Positions 35,067-44,868 of a stretch of DNA of 64,000 nt are shown piece by piece. Under the pieces are notes generated by a model, which worked only from the letters and a program-made list of their open reading frames with translations, did not search any database and was not told where the DNA came from. The position numbers and the translations under genes were made by a program. Each line of letters opens with the position of its first letter. The stretch's first letter is position 1. Source of the DNA: Cyclobacteriaceae bacterium (GTDB lineage: Bacteria; Bacteroidota; Bacteroidia; Cytophagales; Cyclobacteriaceae); contig JAEUUF010000006.1 of assembly GCA_016787645.1 (NCBI GenBank), forward strand, positions 1 to 64,000, written 5' to 3'.

Positions 35067-36781
35067 ACCTCCTGCAGCGTCGCCGGCATCGGGATTCTTA
35101 CGGAGAAGACCGATCCTTCGGCGTATACCGACTGTACCGTAATGGTGCCCTTCAGGCGGCGGACGGACTCGTTGGCTATATAAAGACCCAATCCTGTTCC
35201 CGTGGACCGGTCGTGGGCTTTATAGAACATTTCAAATACCCGCGGCAAATGTTCTGGCCGGATTCCAATGCCATTGTCCTCTACATCGATTACCCACATG
35301 CCCTCCTGTGTGCTGGCCCGGATGGTGACATAGGATTTCTTTCCCCAATCACGATACTTGATGGCGTTCGTCAACAGGTTGGAAAGCACCACTTTTAGTC
35401 GCTCCCTGTCTGTAATGATGGTCAGGTCTGAAGGTACTTCGACCCGTATGTCAATCACTTTGAAGCCTTCCATATGGGAAAGGCCAGCCAACACTTCATC
35501 CACCACCTCCCAAAGAAGAAAAGGATGAAGTTTCAGGTCGAGTCGGGAATTGCGGGAGTAGTCGAGTACCTCCCGAATAAATTCGTCCAGCACATTGGCC
35601 CGGTCGCTGATCATCTTCACGATCTCGTCTTTTTCCCTTGAATCTTTGGCCATGGCGAAAATGGACGTCAAGCCCTGGATGGAACTCAACGGCGCGCGTA
35701 AGTCATGGGAAACACTATACACAAAATAGTCAAGCTCCTGGTTGGCTTTCTCCAGCAGTTCGTTCTGAAGCCGTACCTGCTCTTCGGTCATTTTCCGTTC
35801 ATGAATATCAATGATGGATCCAATAACCACCCGGAGCTCACCCGACTCGTCCGTTTTGCCAATACCGGAGTCCTGAAACCACCGGTACGTGCCATCCTTT
35901 GTCTTCAGCCTCACTTCGTTCTGATAGGGCAGCTGATTTTTTACGTGATTCATGACGGAAGCGGAGGTGCGGGCCGCATCCTCCGGGTGCACCATCGTCA
36001 GAAAAGTTTCGAGAGTTACGTGAAGCATTTCGGAAGGACTGTACCCGAGCAGGCTCCGCCAATGGTCACTGACCTCAACCCGGTTTTCCCTCAAGTACCA
36101 TTCGTAGATGCCGGCACGCGTTCCCTGTAGTGCCAAGGCGTATCGCGCCTCGCTACGCCGAAGCGCCTCCGACGCTTTGGATATGGCCTGCTCACTGGTG
36201 ATGAGCGACTGCTCGGACTCCCGGTTGCGGCTGATCAGAAACTGTACCACCATGAAGGTGGTGAAAAGTCCGATCACATAATTGGCCAGGAAAGTAATTT
36301 GACTGACCGATTCATCCCGTGAAGGCAAGGGCACAATATTGAAATCCCACAACCGGGCGGCAATACCCAGGGCGATGGGTAACAACCCGAAGAACAGTCG
36401 TAAGGAAAGATGATCCTCCTTGCCAAACAGAACCAATCCCGTTACCGAAGAAGCGATGAAATAGAAATATACACCCCCTACCGGGCGGTCCACGTCCGCA
36501 AACAGAAAGATCATGATATTGATCGTAATCAGGATAATGATACTGGCGGCGTGGGTGTGCTGACGGCGATTCAGCACCATAGAGAGAATGGCCACACCCG
36601 CCATCAATCCGTACCAGGGCAAGAATTCGATTAACCCGTTGAAGTAGTCAAAGACGACATAAAAGAGTGAAACCACCAGGAGCAAGAGCGCCACCTGCAT
36701 GCGGAGCATGGCAAACTTATACTCCGTTCGCGACGGGATTCGCCTGGACCCAAGTAACAAGTTTCGGAATGACAACTTCAT
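35063..36781 (-). CDS. membrane PAS-domain sensor histidine kinase
   Basis: Residues 25-183 hold about six transmembrane helices. A short coiled coil (185-210) leads to a PAS domain of the PAS_3 type (about 212-330) and a second coiled coil. The HisKA phospho-acceptor is H359 in VYSVSHDLRAPLSSI. The HATPase domain has the N box (NLLTNAIKY), G1 (DNGIGIRPEHL) and G2 (STGTGLGLYI). No response regulator is encoded nearby, so its partner is unlinked. It is 24 bases downstream of the aminotransferase gene and may be the last gene of that operon. Confidence 0.92.
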   Translation of the reverse strand: MKLSFRNLLLGSRRIPSRTEYKFAMLRMQVALLLLVVSLFYVVFDYFNGLIEFLPWYGLMAGVAILSMVLNRRQHTHAASIIILITINIMIFLFADVDRPVGGVYFYFIASSVTGLVLFGKEDHLSLRLFFGLLPIALGIAARLWDFNIVPLPSRDESVSQITFLANYVIGLFTTFMVVQFLISRNRESEQSLITSEQAISKASEALRRSEARYALALQGTRAGIYEWYLRENRVEVSDHWRSLLGYSPSEMLHVTLETFLTMVHPEDAARTSASVMNHVKNQLPYQNEVRLKTKDGTYRWFQDSGIGKTDESGELRVVIGSIIDIHERKMTEEQVRLQNELLEKANQELDYFVYSVSHDLRAPLSSIQGLTSIFAMAKDSREKDEIVKMISDRANVLDEFIREVLDYSRNSRLDLKLHPFLLWEVVDEVLAGLSHMEGFKVIDIRVEVPSDLTIITDRERLKVVLSNLLTNAIKYRDWGKKSYVTIRASTQEGMWVIDVEDNGIGIRPEHLPRVFEMFYKAHDRSTGTGLGLYIANESVRRLKGTITVQSVYAEGSVFSVRIPMPATLQEV

Positions 36782-36805
36782 GCCTTGAATGCCTCAGCCA
36801 TACCG

Positions 36806-38017
36806 TCAGGCGAGTTCCTTCAAACAAACCAGAAATTGATCGATATCGGCTTGGGAGACAAAAATGTGACAAGATATCCGGATGGCGTTGTGCTGCGGCA
36901 GCACCTTGACGATTATGTTCCGCTCCTTCATCCGGGCATAGACCTCACTGTTCTTTCGTTTCAGCATCTCAAAACTCACAATTCCCGTGGTCAATGATGG
37001 ATTCTCCGGGCTCAGGATTCGGAGACCCTGGATCTTCTTCAACCCGTCGAGGCAGTAATTGCGCAATTGAATACAATAGGCTGACGTGTTCTGTATTCGG
37101 AGCGAAGTGTGCCAGTCCAAAGCCGCACCGAGGCCAATCAAGGTTGCCACGTTGCGCGTCCCTGAAGATTGAGTGTAGCTCTCAAATCCGTTGAACGCAA
37201 ATACGGGCGGAACTTGTCCCGGAAAACCTTTTCGGAGGTATAGGAAACCGGTCTCCTTCGGGCCGAGTAGCCATTTATGTCCGCTGCTGGCATAGGCATC
37301 CGCACCGATGGCTTTGACATCTACTGGTGTAAGTCCTGGAGCCTGCGCACCGTCCACCAGCAGGAAGATTCCTCGATCAGCAGTGATCTTCGCCACGTCG
37401 GCCATAGGCATCAACAGGCCAGTAACGGTATTCACATGGCTTAGCATAACCAGCCTGGTACGGGACGTTATTGACTGCTCGATGGTGCGAACGATGGCGG
37501 CTGGATCATCCGGGGGCAGCGGTAGTTCCACCTTCAGCAGTTTAGCACCCCGGGTCTTGACCAGATACTCCAAGCCTACTTCCCCACCTCCATGTTCAAG
37601 GGTGGTGGTCAGAATTTCGTCGCCCGCATTCAATTGGAGTGCCTGGCACACCAGGCTCAATCCTTCTGTAGTGTTGCGGGCAAGGAGAACTTCCGATCGG
37701 TCTGCGTTGATGAAGCCAGCAACCTTGTCCCTCACCTGTTCCATTTGTTGTCCCAGCGGACCCCAATTCTCAGAAACAGGGTTGCGTTCAAGCGTCCACA
37801 TCGCATTGACCACTGCATCAAGCACTGCCCTCGGGCTGGGGCCGAGGCTTCCGGTGTTAAGGTAGTTGCGTCCCTCCGGAACAAGAAGTTGACGCTTGAT
37901 TTCTTCGGGTGATAAAAAACCTGCGGGTCCGGCTTTGGCATCTATCGCCAAGCCTTGCACAAGCCCCGCACCGGCGAGCAATCCTGCTTGTTGAATAAAG
38001 GCTCGCCGTGAAGTCAT
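36806..38017 (-). CDS. Tat-exported PLP-dependent class V aminotransferase-fold enzyme
   Basis: The PLP-binding lysine is K248 in YASSGHKWLLGPKETG and the cofactor aspartate is D222 in LLVDGAQAPGL. The fold and spacing fit class V enzymes related to isopenicillin-N epimerase and cysteine desulfurase-like proteins. The N-terminus MTSRRAFIQQAGLLAGAGLV is a twin-arginine-type signal, so folded, cofactor-loaded enzyme would be exported. The reaction (epimerisation, lyase or transamination) cannot be fixed from sequence. It is 16 bases after the duplicated-domain gene. Confidence 0.88.
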   Translation of the reverse strand: MTSRRAFIQQAGLLAGAGLVQGLAIDAKAGPAGFLSPEEIKRQLLVPEGRNYLNTGSLGPSPRAVLDAVVNAMWTLERNPVSENWGPLGQQMEQVRDKVAGFINADRSEVLLARNTTEGLSLVCQALQLNAGDEILTTTLEHGGGEVGLEYLVKTRGAKLLKVELPLPPDDPAAIVRTIEQSITSRTRLVMLSHVNTVTGLLMPMADVAKITADRGIFLLVDGAQAPGLTPVDVKAIGADAYASSGHKWLLGPKETGFLYLRKGFPGQVPPVFAFNGFESYTQSSGTRNVATLIGLGAALDWHTSLRIQNTSAYCIQLRNYCLDGLKKIQGLRILSPENPSLTTGIVSFEMLKRKNSEVYARMKERNIIVKVLPQHNAIRISCHIFVSQADIDQFLVCLKELA

Positions 38018-38033
38018 TTACTGGCTTCCAAAA

Positions 38034-38834
38034 TTAGATTTCCACTTTTTCTATGGCCCCAATCGGAATATTCACTCCACCGCGCAACTCCACATAACCT
38101 TCGTGCAGCTCGAAGAGATTCGACTTCACCTCGACGCGCCGGCCATCCCGCAGGCGAATCAGCAACTTGATATCTTCATGGTGATCAAAGGATTCCATGG
38201 TGGCTGCCTTCAGGTCAATCAAGCGCGATGCACGATCGTATTCTTCGCGAAAGACATCGTCCTCCGGGAAATGCTCTTTGGCGATTTCATCCAGTGAAAT
38301 GGGGACAAAGCGGCGTTGATCCACCTGCCAGTCCTCGAGTTGCTTATCAAACCAATCCAGGGCATCTGCATGCCACTGCATGTTCTTCTTGATCAGGCGT
38401 ACGGTTTCCCACTCCACGCTGGTGTAAATGCCCTCGTCAATAACTGCCTCATACAACAATCGGGCATCGGCCATCGATATCTTTTTGTCTTTATTGGTGG
38501 CCACCGCATCCTCCGCTATTTCATAGAGCTCTTTGTCCACTTCCTTTCCATCCACGATCCGGTGTATCGGCGCATCCTTGGCTCTTTCCCATATCTCCAG
38601 TTCGCCAAGGAACCATCGCTTGGCGCTTGGGTTCCACGACATGTGGTTCAGGAGGTAGTCTACGGTATCATGTTCTACTTTGCTGTACACCCCTCCGTCA
38701 ATCACGGCTTCATACATTTCTTTGGCTGTCTCCAACGAAATTTTTCCGTCGGGATCCTTCGTTTGTGCCCGCTCAGCAAGCGCGTAAAGGTCGGCATCAA
38801 ACGTTTTTCCATTGATCACCTTGTAGTATCCCAT
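38034..38834 (-). CDS. internally duplicated protein of unknown function
   Basis: Residues 6-83 and 93-170 are two copies of one 78-residue domain. By hand alignment 33 of 78 positions are identical, including LYEAVID-type cores (MYEAVIDGGVYSKVE and LLYEAVIDEGIYTSVE) and a terminal W. Copy 1 contains KDPDGKIS, which recalls an EF-hand loop, but the ligand spacing is degenerate and copy 2 has NKDKKIS instead. Residues 180-266 form a separate domain ending in short strands. There is no signal peptide. It lies between the molybdoenzyme and the aminotransferase genes with 15-16 base gaps. I do not recognise the family; a TerB-like helical fold is possible. Confidence 0.7.
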   Translation of the reverse strand: MGYYKVINGKTFDADLYALAERAQTKDPDGKISLETAKEMYEAVIDGGVYSKVEHDTVDYLLNHMSWNPSAKRWFLGELEIWERAKDAPIHRIVDGKEVDKELYEIAEDAVATNKDKKISMADARLLYEAVIDEGIYTSVEWETVRLIKKNMQWHADALDWFDKQLEDWQVDQRRFVPISLDEIAKEHFPEDDVFREEYDRASRLIDLKAATMESFDHHEDIKLLIRLRDGRRVEVKSNLFELHEGYVELRGGVNIPIGAIEKVEI

Positions 38835-38849
38835 AACTTAACTGGCTAA

Positions 38850-41018
38850 CTAGAGCCGATCTCCTAATTTCACGCCTTTCAACTCTTCCTGCAGGACGAA
38901 CGGCTGGTTCCGCAGTCGCTTGCCTGTGGCTTTGTAGATGGCGTTGGCGATGGCGGCGCCCGTCGGCGGGAGCGCCGGTTCACCCAACCCGGTCGGGTCA
39001 ATACCATTGTCCACAAAGTGGACGTCAATTTCTGGAACTTCTTTCAATCGGATAAGCCGGTAAGCATTGAAGTTGAGCTGCTCGGCCGCTCCTTGTTTGA
39101 AAGTGAGGTTGCTGAACATGGCATGACCCATCCCATCCACAATACCGCCCCTCACCTGCTGTTCAGCACCGCTCTTGTTGATCACAATGCCGCAATCCAC
39201 CGCCGCATGAATCTTCTGAATAACCGGCTTTCCCTTCCGGTTTTCCACCTCGGCCACCTGGGCCACATAAGAACGGTGCGAGAAATAAACACTGAAGCCT
39301 TGTGACAAATTCTTTTTCGTACCCCAGCCCGATTTTTCAGCAGCCAGTTTAATCACTCCCTTCATGCGGTCAATGTCGTACTTGATCGCTCCAACAGGCG
39401 AAGTCTTGGCACGATCCAGCAACTTGAGCCGGAACGCCACCGGGTCCTGCTTCGCCGCTTCGGCAACTTCATCCAGAAATGACTGTTCAGCAAATGCCAG
39501 GAAGTTAGTAATGGGTGCGCGCCAAGGCCCAATGGTAATCGGCGACTTGTGCTCCACTGACTCAATCAGCAAATTATCAACCGCTCCAGACGGGAAGTTG
39601 TCTTCACGCGTGCAGTTGCCGGCATTGATGCCAACGCCGCGCAAACGATAACCGGTGAGGTTGCCCTGCGCATCCAGCGAAGCTTCGAACCGATATCGAA
39701 CGGCAGGGCGATAGCTGCCACCGCCCATATCATCTTCCCTGGTCCAAATTACTTTCACAGGCGCTTTGAGTATGTTTGACACCTCGACGGCCTCGACCAC
39801 GTAATCGGCTTTGAGCCGGCGGCCAAAACCGCCACCCAAGCGAGTTAAATTCAGCGTGATCTTTTCCGGTGAAATACCGAGCAACTTGGCCGCTTCATTT
39901 CGTGCCAGGTCCGGCGTCTGTGTTGGACCAACCAACTCCACACCATCGGGTCGAACATGGGCGAAAAAATTCATCGGCTCCATGGGGTTGTGCGGAAGGA
40001 AAGGGCATTGATACTCACTGCGCACAATTCTTGCAGCGTTCTTAAAAGCCGCCTCCACATCGCCGTCTTTGCGACGCTGTGTTGCCTCACCTTTATCCAG
40101 TAATTCCTTGAATATCCGGTCATGATCGGCCGAACTTTCAATGGCACCATCTGGCTCATACTCAATCTTCACCATCTTACGCGCCTTCAAGACTTGCCAG
40201 GTCGACTTGCCGACCACGGCCACATTGTTCTTGAACTGAACCACATCCACAATGCCCGGCATGGCTTTGGCGGCGGCACTGTCCACCGACTTAATTTTCA
40301 TTCCAAAAGAAACCGGGCGCTGGATCATGGCGATCAGCATCCCCTCCCGGTAGAAGTCCAACCCAAAAATGGGCTTGCCCGAAATAATGTCAGGATTGTC
40401 TATGTTCCTGACGGCAGTGCCAATCAGGGAGAAACTACTTTTGTCTTTTAGCCTCACCTCAGCGGGAACCGGGATAGCCGAAGCTTCCGTTGCCAACTCG
40501 GCGTAAGTAAGTGATCGACCGGTCTCCTTGTGGAACACTTTGCTCTTTTCTGTAGTGAGGCTGGATGTTGGAACTCCCCAACGCTTTGCCGCTGCTTCCA
40601 CCAGCAAATGCCTGGCGGTCGCCCCAGCCTTCCTCAGTCGCTCCCAGCTGTGAGGAATGGCCCCACTTCCACCCGTGAGTTGGCGTTCAAAACGCTTGTT
40701 GTCGAGTGGTGCCTGGACGATCCTTACCGTTGCCCAGTCAGCATCCAATTCCTCAGCGACAATCATGGGGAAGGACGTCTTGATGTTTTGACCTACCTCC
40801 GGGTTTGGGGAAGAAATGGTGATAATCCCATCCGGTGTAATGGACAGGTAACTATTGAACACGATATCTCCTTCCAATACCTCCGCGGGATCAAGGATAG
40901 ATAGCCCGGCAGCATCCGCGTCAGACACATTAAATCCAAGAAAGAGTCCACCAGATATAGTGGCGCTCATTTTCAAGAAGTTACGCCGGCTTGTATTTGT
41001 AATACTTGACATGATCAT
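38850..41018 (-). CDS. molybdopterin-binding subunit, isoquinoline 1-oxidoreductase (IorB) type
   Basis: This is the large subunit of a xanthine-oxidase-family hydroxylase or aldehyde dehydrogenase. The N-terminus has a Tat signal (SRRNFLKMSATISGGLFLG), so the enzyme should act in the periplasm. Family segments include VSFGMKIKSVDSAAAKAMPG, LNLTRLGGGFGRRLKADYV, GPWRAPITNFLAF and the terminal GLGEPALPPTGAAIANAIY with the catalytic glutamate. Length (722 aa) is normal for IorB-type subunits. Its start overlaps the Fe-S subunit stop (ATGA). The physiological substrate is unknown; N-heterocycles or aldehydes are the family precedent. Confidence 0.93.
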   Translation of the reverse strand: MIMSSITNTSRRNFLKMSATISGGLFLGFNVSDADAAGLSILDPAEVLEGDIVFNSYLSITPDGIITISSPNPEVGQNIKTSFPMIVAEELDADWATVRIVQAPLDNKRFERQLTGGSGAIPHSWERLRKAGATARHLLVEAAAKRWGVPTSSLTTEKSKVFHKETGRSLTYAELATEASAIPVPAEVRLKDKSSFSLIGTAVRNIDNPDIISGKPIFGLDFYREGMLIAMIQRPVSFGMKIKSVDSAAAKAMPGIVDVVQFKNNVAVVGKSTWQVLKARKMVKIEYEPDGAIESSADHDRIFKELLDKGEATQRRKDGDVEAAFKNAARIVRSEYQCPFLPHNPMEPMNFFAHVRPDGVELVGPTQTPDLARNEAAKLLGISPEKITLNLTRLGGGFGRRLKADYVVEAVEVSNILKAPVKVIWTREDDMGGGSYRPAVRYRFEASLDAQGNLTGYRLRGVGINAGNCTREDNFPSGAVDNLLIESVEHKSPITIGPWRAPITNFLAFAEQSFLDEVAEAAKQDPVAFRLKLLDRAKTSPVGAIKYDIDRMKGVIKLAAEKSGWGTKKNLSQGFSVYFSHRSYVAQVAEVENRKGKPVIQKIHAAVDCGIVINKSGAEQQVRGGIVDGMGHAMFSNLTFKQGAAEQLNFNAYRLIRLKEVPEIDVHFVDNGIDPTGLGEPALPPTGAAIANAIYKATGKRLRNQPFVLQEELKGVKLGDRL

Positions 41019-41476
41019 TTCATTTTATTGGAAGCAAGCACGACTGCTTCACGGATTCGATGGTAGGTGCCACACCGGCAAAGGTTCGGTTGCATGGCAT
41101 CTTCAATCTGCGCCACCGTGGGTTTCGGATTGCGAGCAAGCAATGCGGCGGCTGTCATTATCTGCCCAGCCTGGCAGTAACCGCACTGGGGTACATCCAC
41201 CTCTTGCCAGGCGGCCTGTACCGGGTGGTCAGCGTTGGCGGACAGGCCCTCGATAGTAGTGATTTTACCAGCGCCAACGGCAGAGACAGGCACATTGCAT
41301 GATCGCAGGGCATTACCATTCAAGTGGATTGTACATGCACCGCATTGACCAATCCCACACCCATACTTGGTGCCCAGCAAACCGAGATGGTCCCTGAGCA
41401 CCCAGAGGATCGGGGTGTCGGCATCAACATCTGCTTCGTAGGGTTTGCCGTTAACTTGTAAAGTGTACTTTGGCAT
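41015..41476 (-). CDS. (2Fe-2S) subunit, isoquinoline 1-oxidoreductase (IorA) type
   Basis: This 153-aa electron-transfer subunit has a ferredoxin-like 2Fe-2S cluster at C40, C45, C48 (YGCGIGQCGACT) and C60. The second cluster is in the helical domain, CGYCQAGQ and CRCGTYHRI. It has no Tat signal of its own and would be co-exported with the large subunit. I chose ATG at 41476 (MPKYTLQVNGK), the usual family start. The frame opens up to 41503, and METIKN (41497) is an alternative. It is the first gene of the minus-strand run reaching to 35063. Confidence 0.93.
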   Translation of the reverse strand: MPKYTLQVNGKPYEADVDADTPILWVLRDHLGLLGTKYGCGIGQCGACTIHLNGNALRSCNVPVSAVGAGKITTIEGLSANADHPVQAAWQEVDVPQCGYCQAGQIMTAAALLARNPKPTVAQIEDAMQPNLCRCGTYHRIREAVVLASNKMK

Positions 41477-41636
41477 ACTGTTCTTGATGGTTTCCATCCT
41501 CAAGATAACAAAAAAGGAATGGCTTTATCCATGCGATTTGATGGCATCGGGCATGACTTTAGGCGGTTTCTCCTATGTGCTAGCAAGGCAAATTGAGCTG
41601 CCTGAATTTGAGTAAATTACCTCCCCTGACCTGCCT

Positions 41637-43328
41637 ATGAAACCATCCCTGCGACGCTTCCTCTACTTTGCTTTTGGTGCATTTTTATTTGGCTGTACGC
41701 CCGCCCCTCCCAACCTGTTACTTGTCAATGGCAGAATCTGGACTGCCCAGGACAAAAGCACATTCGTAGAGGCCGTTGCTATCCGGGGCCAGAAGATAGA
41801 GCAAGTGGGTACATCCGATGAGTTAAAGACCCTGGCGGGACCGGGTACCCGGGTAATCGACCTGAATGGAAAACTGGTTATTCCAGGGTTCAACGACGCC
41901 CATATCCACTTCCTGGGAGGTTCGATGGGTCTTGCGGAAGTGGACCTGAGCGAGGCCCGATCAGGTCCCGCCATAGTCGAGGCCGTCACTTCCTTTGCAC
42001 AACAACATCCGGAGAAGAAATGGATCACCGGTCGCGGCTGGCAATACACCTGGTTCCCTTCAGGCCTGCCTACAGCGGCTGACCTGGCGGGTATGCCGAA
42101 TGATCGACCTGTTCTCCTGACGGCCTACGATGGCCACAGTTCATGGGCCAACAATAAGGCTCTTGAAATAGCCGGCATAACCAGTCAATCGGCACCGATC
42201 GGATACGGGAACATCGTTCGGGATGCGAAGGGTAACGCAACCGGAGCTTTGCTCGAGGATGCCCAATCAATGATCCGGAAGTTCATCCCTGAATCAACAC
42301 GTGAAGAGAGACTGAATGCTTTGCGCGAGGGACTTCGGCTCGCTGCCCGCCTGGGCATCACGAGCATGCAGAATGCCAGCGGCTCACTCGATGAGTTGTC
42401 GCTCTACCTCGAACTTCAGAAAAACAGCGAACTCACCGCTCGTTACTCCGCTGCCCTGTCCGTGGACGAGAACACACCCGATAGCGTCATAGAAAATTTC
42501 AAAAGGAAGCGGGAGGAGCTTTCACAAAATCCGCTCGTGCATGCAGACGCGATCAAGTTCATGCTGGATGGGGTCATCGAATCCCATACGGCGGCCATGT
42601 TGTTGCCTTACGACGATGCAATTGACGAGCTTGGAGATTTTGCCCACCCACTCGGTGACTACAGGAGAAAAGTACTCGCGCTCGACAAGGCTGGATTCCG
42701 TCTCTATACCCATGCCATCGGTGATCGGGCGGTTCGTGAGGCGCTCAATGCTTACGAGGAGGCTCAACGTGAAAACAATGCTCGTCCCCGCCGGCACCGT
42801 ATTGAGCACATAGAGACAATTTCGCCAGAAGACATTCCCCGTTTTGCCAGTTTGGGTGTGTTAGCTTCCATGGAACCGATTCATGCCGACCCCGGTACCA
42901 TGGGCGTGTGGCAAAGGGCGATTGGTCCGCAAAGGCTACCCTTCTCGTTTGCCTGGGCTTCCATGTTGAGTTCAAATGCGAAGCTGGTCTTCAGCAGTGA
43001 TTGGCCGGCATGTATTGACGTGAACCCGATCCGTGGCATACACGTGGCGGTCAATCGTCGCACTCCGGAAGGCTTCCCCGAGGAAGGCTGGATCGCTGGC
43101 CAAAAGATTTCCATCGCAGATGCGCTCCTAGCCTACACGCGTGGAGGGGCTTATGCTTCCTTTGAGGAGGATAAAAAGGGACAAATCATGACTGGCCAAC
43201 TGGCCGACCTGGTGGTGTTATCGGAAGATCTCTTTGTGATCGACCCGATGAAGATAGCTACTGCACGGGTCGTGCTCACCGTCTTTGACGGCAAGGTACT
43301 CTTTGAGGAGGCTGATCAGCCCAGGTAA
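41637..43328 (+). CDS. YtcJ-type amidohydrolase lipoprotein
   Basis: The N-terminal signal ends in L-F-G-C (Cys20), a lipobox, so the enzyme is lipid-anchored. The catalytic part has [12 protein letters not shown], the metal motif [30 protein letters not shown] and [15 protein letters not shown], and ends with [11 protein letters not shown]; all are typical of YtcJ-like metal-dependent hydrolases of about 550 aa. It probably hydrolyses an amide or cyclic amide in the periplasm. The 3' end overlaps the convergent sigma-factor gene by 13 bases. Confidence 0.92.
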   Translation: MKPSLRRFLYFAFGAFLFGCTPAPPNLLLVNGRIWTAQDKSTFVEAVAIRGQKIEQVGTSDELKTLAGPGTRVIDLNGKLVIPGFNDAHIHFLGGSMGLAEVDLSEARSGPAIVEAVTSFAQQHPEKKWITGRGWQYTWFPSGLPTAADLAGMPNDRPVLLTAYDGHSSWANNKALEIAGITSQSAPIGYGNIVRDAKGNATGALLEDAQSMIRKFIPESTREERLNALREGLRLAARLGITSMQNASGSLDELSLYLELQKNSELTARYSAALSVDENTPDSVIENFKRKREELSQNPLVHADAIKFMLDGVIESHTAAMLLPYDDAIDELGDFAHPLGDYRRKVLALDKAGFRLYTHAIGDRAVREALNAYEEAQRENNARPRRHRIEHIETISPEDIPRFASLGVLASMEPIHADPGTMGVWQRAIGPQRLPFSFAWASMLSSNAKLVFSSDWPACIDVNPIRGIHVAVNRRTPEGFPEEGWIAGQKISIADALLAYTRGGAYASFEEDKKGQIMTGQLADLVVLSEDLFVIDPMKIATARVVLTVFDGKVLFEEADQPR

Positions 43329-44179
43329 GCGCGGAGTGCCTGGCTCCGGGCGCCATCGCGCATACGACGGGTGGCTTTCTCTTTGATTTGGCGAACCCTT
43401 TCACGTGTCAGGTCAAAGCGTGCGCCAATTTCTTCCAGGCTGTGGGAATCATTCCCGTTCAATCCGAAATAAAGCGCCATCACTTCCGATTCGCGGGGTG
43501 AAAGCAAGGCGAGTGCATGGCCCACTTCGCGGCGCAGCGAATCGGCCATCAGACCGACCTCGGGTGAGGCAGAATGAACATCCACGAGCACATCGAGAAG
43601 ACTGTTTTCTTCCCCGGCCGTCATGGGTGCATTGACAGAAACATGCCTTCCTGCGGTGCGCAGGCTGCTGGCAATCTCCTGGGTTGTCATATCCAACACT
43701 TCCGACAACTCCTGGTGGGAAGGTTCCCTTTGAAATTTTTGTTCCAGTTCGGCGGCGGCACGATGAATCTTGTTTAATGATCCTACCCGGTTGAGCGGGA
43801 GCCGCACCATCCGTGATTGTTCGGCCAATGCCTGCATGATGGACTGCCGAATCCACCATACTGCATAAGAAATGAATTTGAATCCCCGTGTCTCATCAAA
43901 CCGCGATGCAGCCTTGAGCAGACCAAGGTTGCCTTCATTGATCATGTCATTGAGCGACATGCCATTGTTCTGATATTGTTTGGCTACTGATACCACAAAA
44001 CGGAGATTGGCACTGACCAGTTTCTCCAGCGCGATGGTATCGCCGGACCGGATGCGGCGCGCGAGTTCCACTTCCTGATCAGAGGTAATTAGATCGATCT
44101 TCCCAATCTCCGTGAGGTACTTATCCAGGGATTCGCTTTCCCGGCTGGTAATCTGTTTAAGGATGCGCAGTTGCCGCAT
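43316..44179 (-). CDS. RpoD/SigA-family RNA polymerase sigma factor
   Basis: The 287-aa protein is the compact SigA form of Bacteroidota. It has region 1.2 ([19 protein letters not shown]), regions 2.1-2.4 ([14 protein letters not shown], then [20 protein letters not shown]), region 3 and region 4.2 helix-turn-helix ([20 protein letters not shown]). It should direct transcription from TAnnTTTG promoters like those in this window. Region 3-4 linkers look somewhat divergent from the housekeeping protein I remember, so it may be a paralogue rather than the primary factor. It lies downstream of the cold-shock pair, after a terminator. Confidence 0.92.
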   Translation of the reverse strand: MRQLRILKQITSRESESLDKYLTEIGKIDLITSDQEVELARRIRSGDTIALEKLVSANLRFVVSVAKQYQNNGMSLNDMINEGNLGLLKAASRFDETRGFKFISYAVWWIRQSIMQALAEQSRMVRLPLNRVGSLNKIHRAAAELEQKFQREPSHQELSEVLDMTTQEIASSLRTAGRHVSVNAPMTAGEENSLLDVLVDVHSASPEVGLMADSLRREVGHALALLSPRESEVMALYFGLNGNDSHSLEEIGARFDLTRERVRQIKEKATRRMRDGARSQALRAYLG

Positions 44180-44231
44180 GAGGAGGGGTTGATCGTTGAT
44201 TCGTTAGTTAAACCGGTCAGATACCGGCGGG

Positions 44232-44262
44232 AAAAAAGCAGCCCGCCCGTCTGGGGCAGGCT
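44232..44262 (-). terminator. rho-independent terminator after cold-shock gene
   Basis: On the minus strand an AGCCTGCCC / GGGCGGGCT hairpin (stem with one mismatch, bases 44240-44262) is followed by a short T run at 44232-44237. It lies 22 bases beyond the cold-shock gene stop and separates that gene from the sigma factor. Confidence 0.7.
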
Positions 44263-44283
44263 GTCCTTATATGGCGTGAGTTC

Positions 44284-44478
44284 TTATTGAATTACTTCTA
44301 CACGAACTGCATTCAATCCTTTTTTGCCACGTTCCACTTCAAAGCGTACGCGGTCATTTTCGCGGATCTCGTCGACGAGGCCGGACTTGTGCACAAAAAG
44401 ATCTTCGGAAGAATCCGAAGGCTTGATGAATCCAAAACCCTTCTCATTGTTGAAAAACTTTACCGTTCCTTCTTTCAT
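44284..44478 (-). CDS. cold-shock domain protein (Csp family)
   Basis: This is a 64-residue single cold-shock domain RNA/DNA-binding protein. The RNP1 motif appears as NEKGFGFIKPS and RNP2 as DLFVHKSGL, both intact. Such proteins melt RNA structures, often on temperature downshift. It is 20 bases downstream of a small lysine-rich protein gene in the same direction, and a long leader upstream of that gene fits cold-shock regulation. A hairpin terminator follows. Confidence 0.95.
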   Translation of the reverse strand: MKEGTVKFFNNEKGFGFIKPSDSSEDLFVHKSGLVDEIRENDRVRFEVERGKKGLNAVRVEVIQ

Positions 44479-44498
44479 AAATTGTATTGATTAATTGT

Positions 44499-44705
44499 TT
44501 ACTGTTTTATCGTCCCAGAAGCGAATCCCTTGGGGGGTTCGCTCGTGAAATTTCCATTTTCGTCGACGTACATGATCATATCATCCAGTGTGCCACTCTT
44601 TGCATTCTTCTTGCGCTCATCCATCTTCTGCTCTTTCTCCAGTCGCTTCTTCTTCCTGGCTGCTTCTTTTTGCTTCTTAATGAATGCGTTATTGGATTTC
44701 GTCAT
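44499..44705 (-). CDS. small lysine-rich protein upstream of Csp
   Basis: The 68-residue product starts MTKSNNAFIKKQKEAARKKK and is a highly basic, probably helical chain up to about residue 35. It ends with a short conserved-looking segment (DDMIMYVDENGNFTSEPPKG). I know similar FIKKQ...RKKK proteins beside cold-shock genes in Bacteroidota; their function is unknown, with RNA or ribosome binding plausible. The frame is open to 44750, but the ATG at 44705 starts the conserved part. It is co-directional with and 20 bases from the Csp gene. Confidence 0.8.
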   Translation of the reverse strand: MTKSNNAFIKKQKEAARKKKRLEKEQKMDERKKNAKSGTLDDMIMYVDENGNFTSEPPKGFASGTIKQ

Positions 44706-44868
44706 GTGTCTGTTTAGCGTTACCCAGGTCAGCGGGAATTCCTCGAACATGAGTTCACGGTATTCCAGCCAGACTGTTTTATGTCAAAATGATTGAGAAA
44801 GTGGGGGAACTGATGTCCAGGGAGGTAAAAAGTCCCACAGGTTCGTAATGATTCTGTCAAAAACGTCA

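Noticed and set aside
38034..38834. Canonical EF-hand calcium-binding protein
   Set aside because: The DxDG-like loop lacks the correct 1-3-5-12 ligand spacing, and the second copy has lost the glycine.
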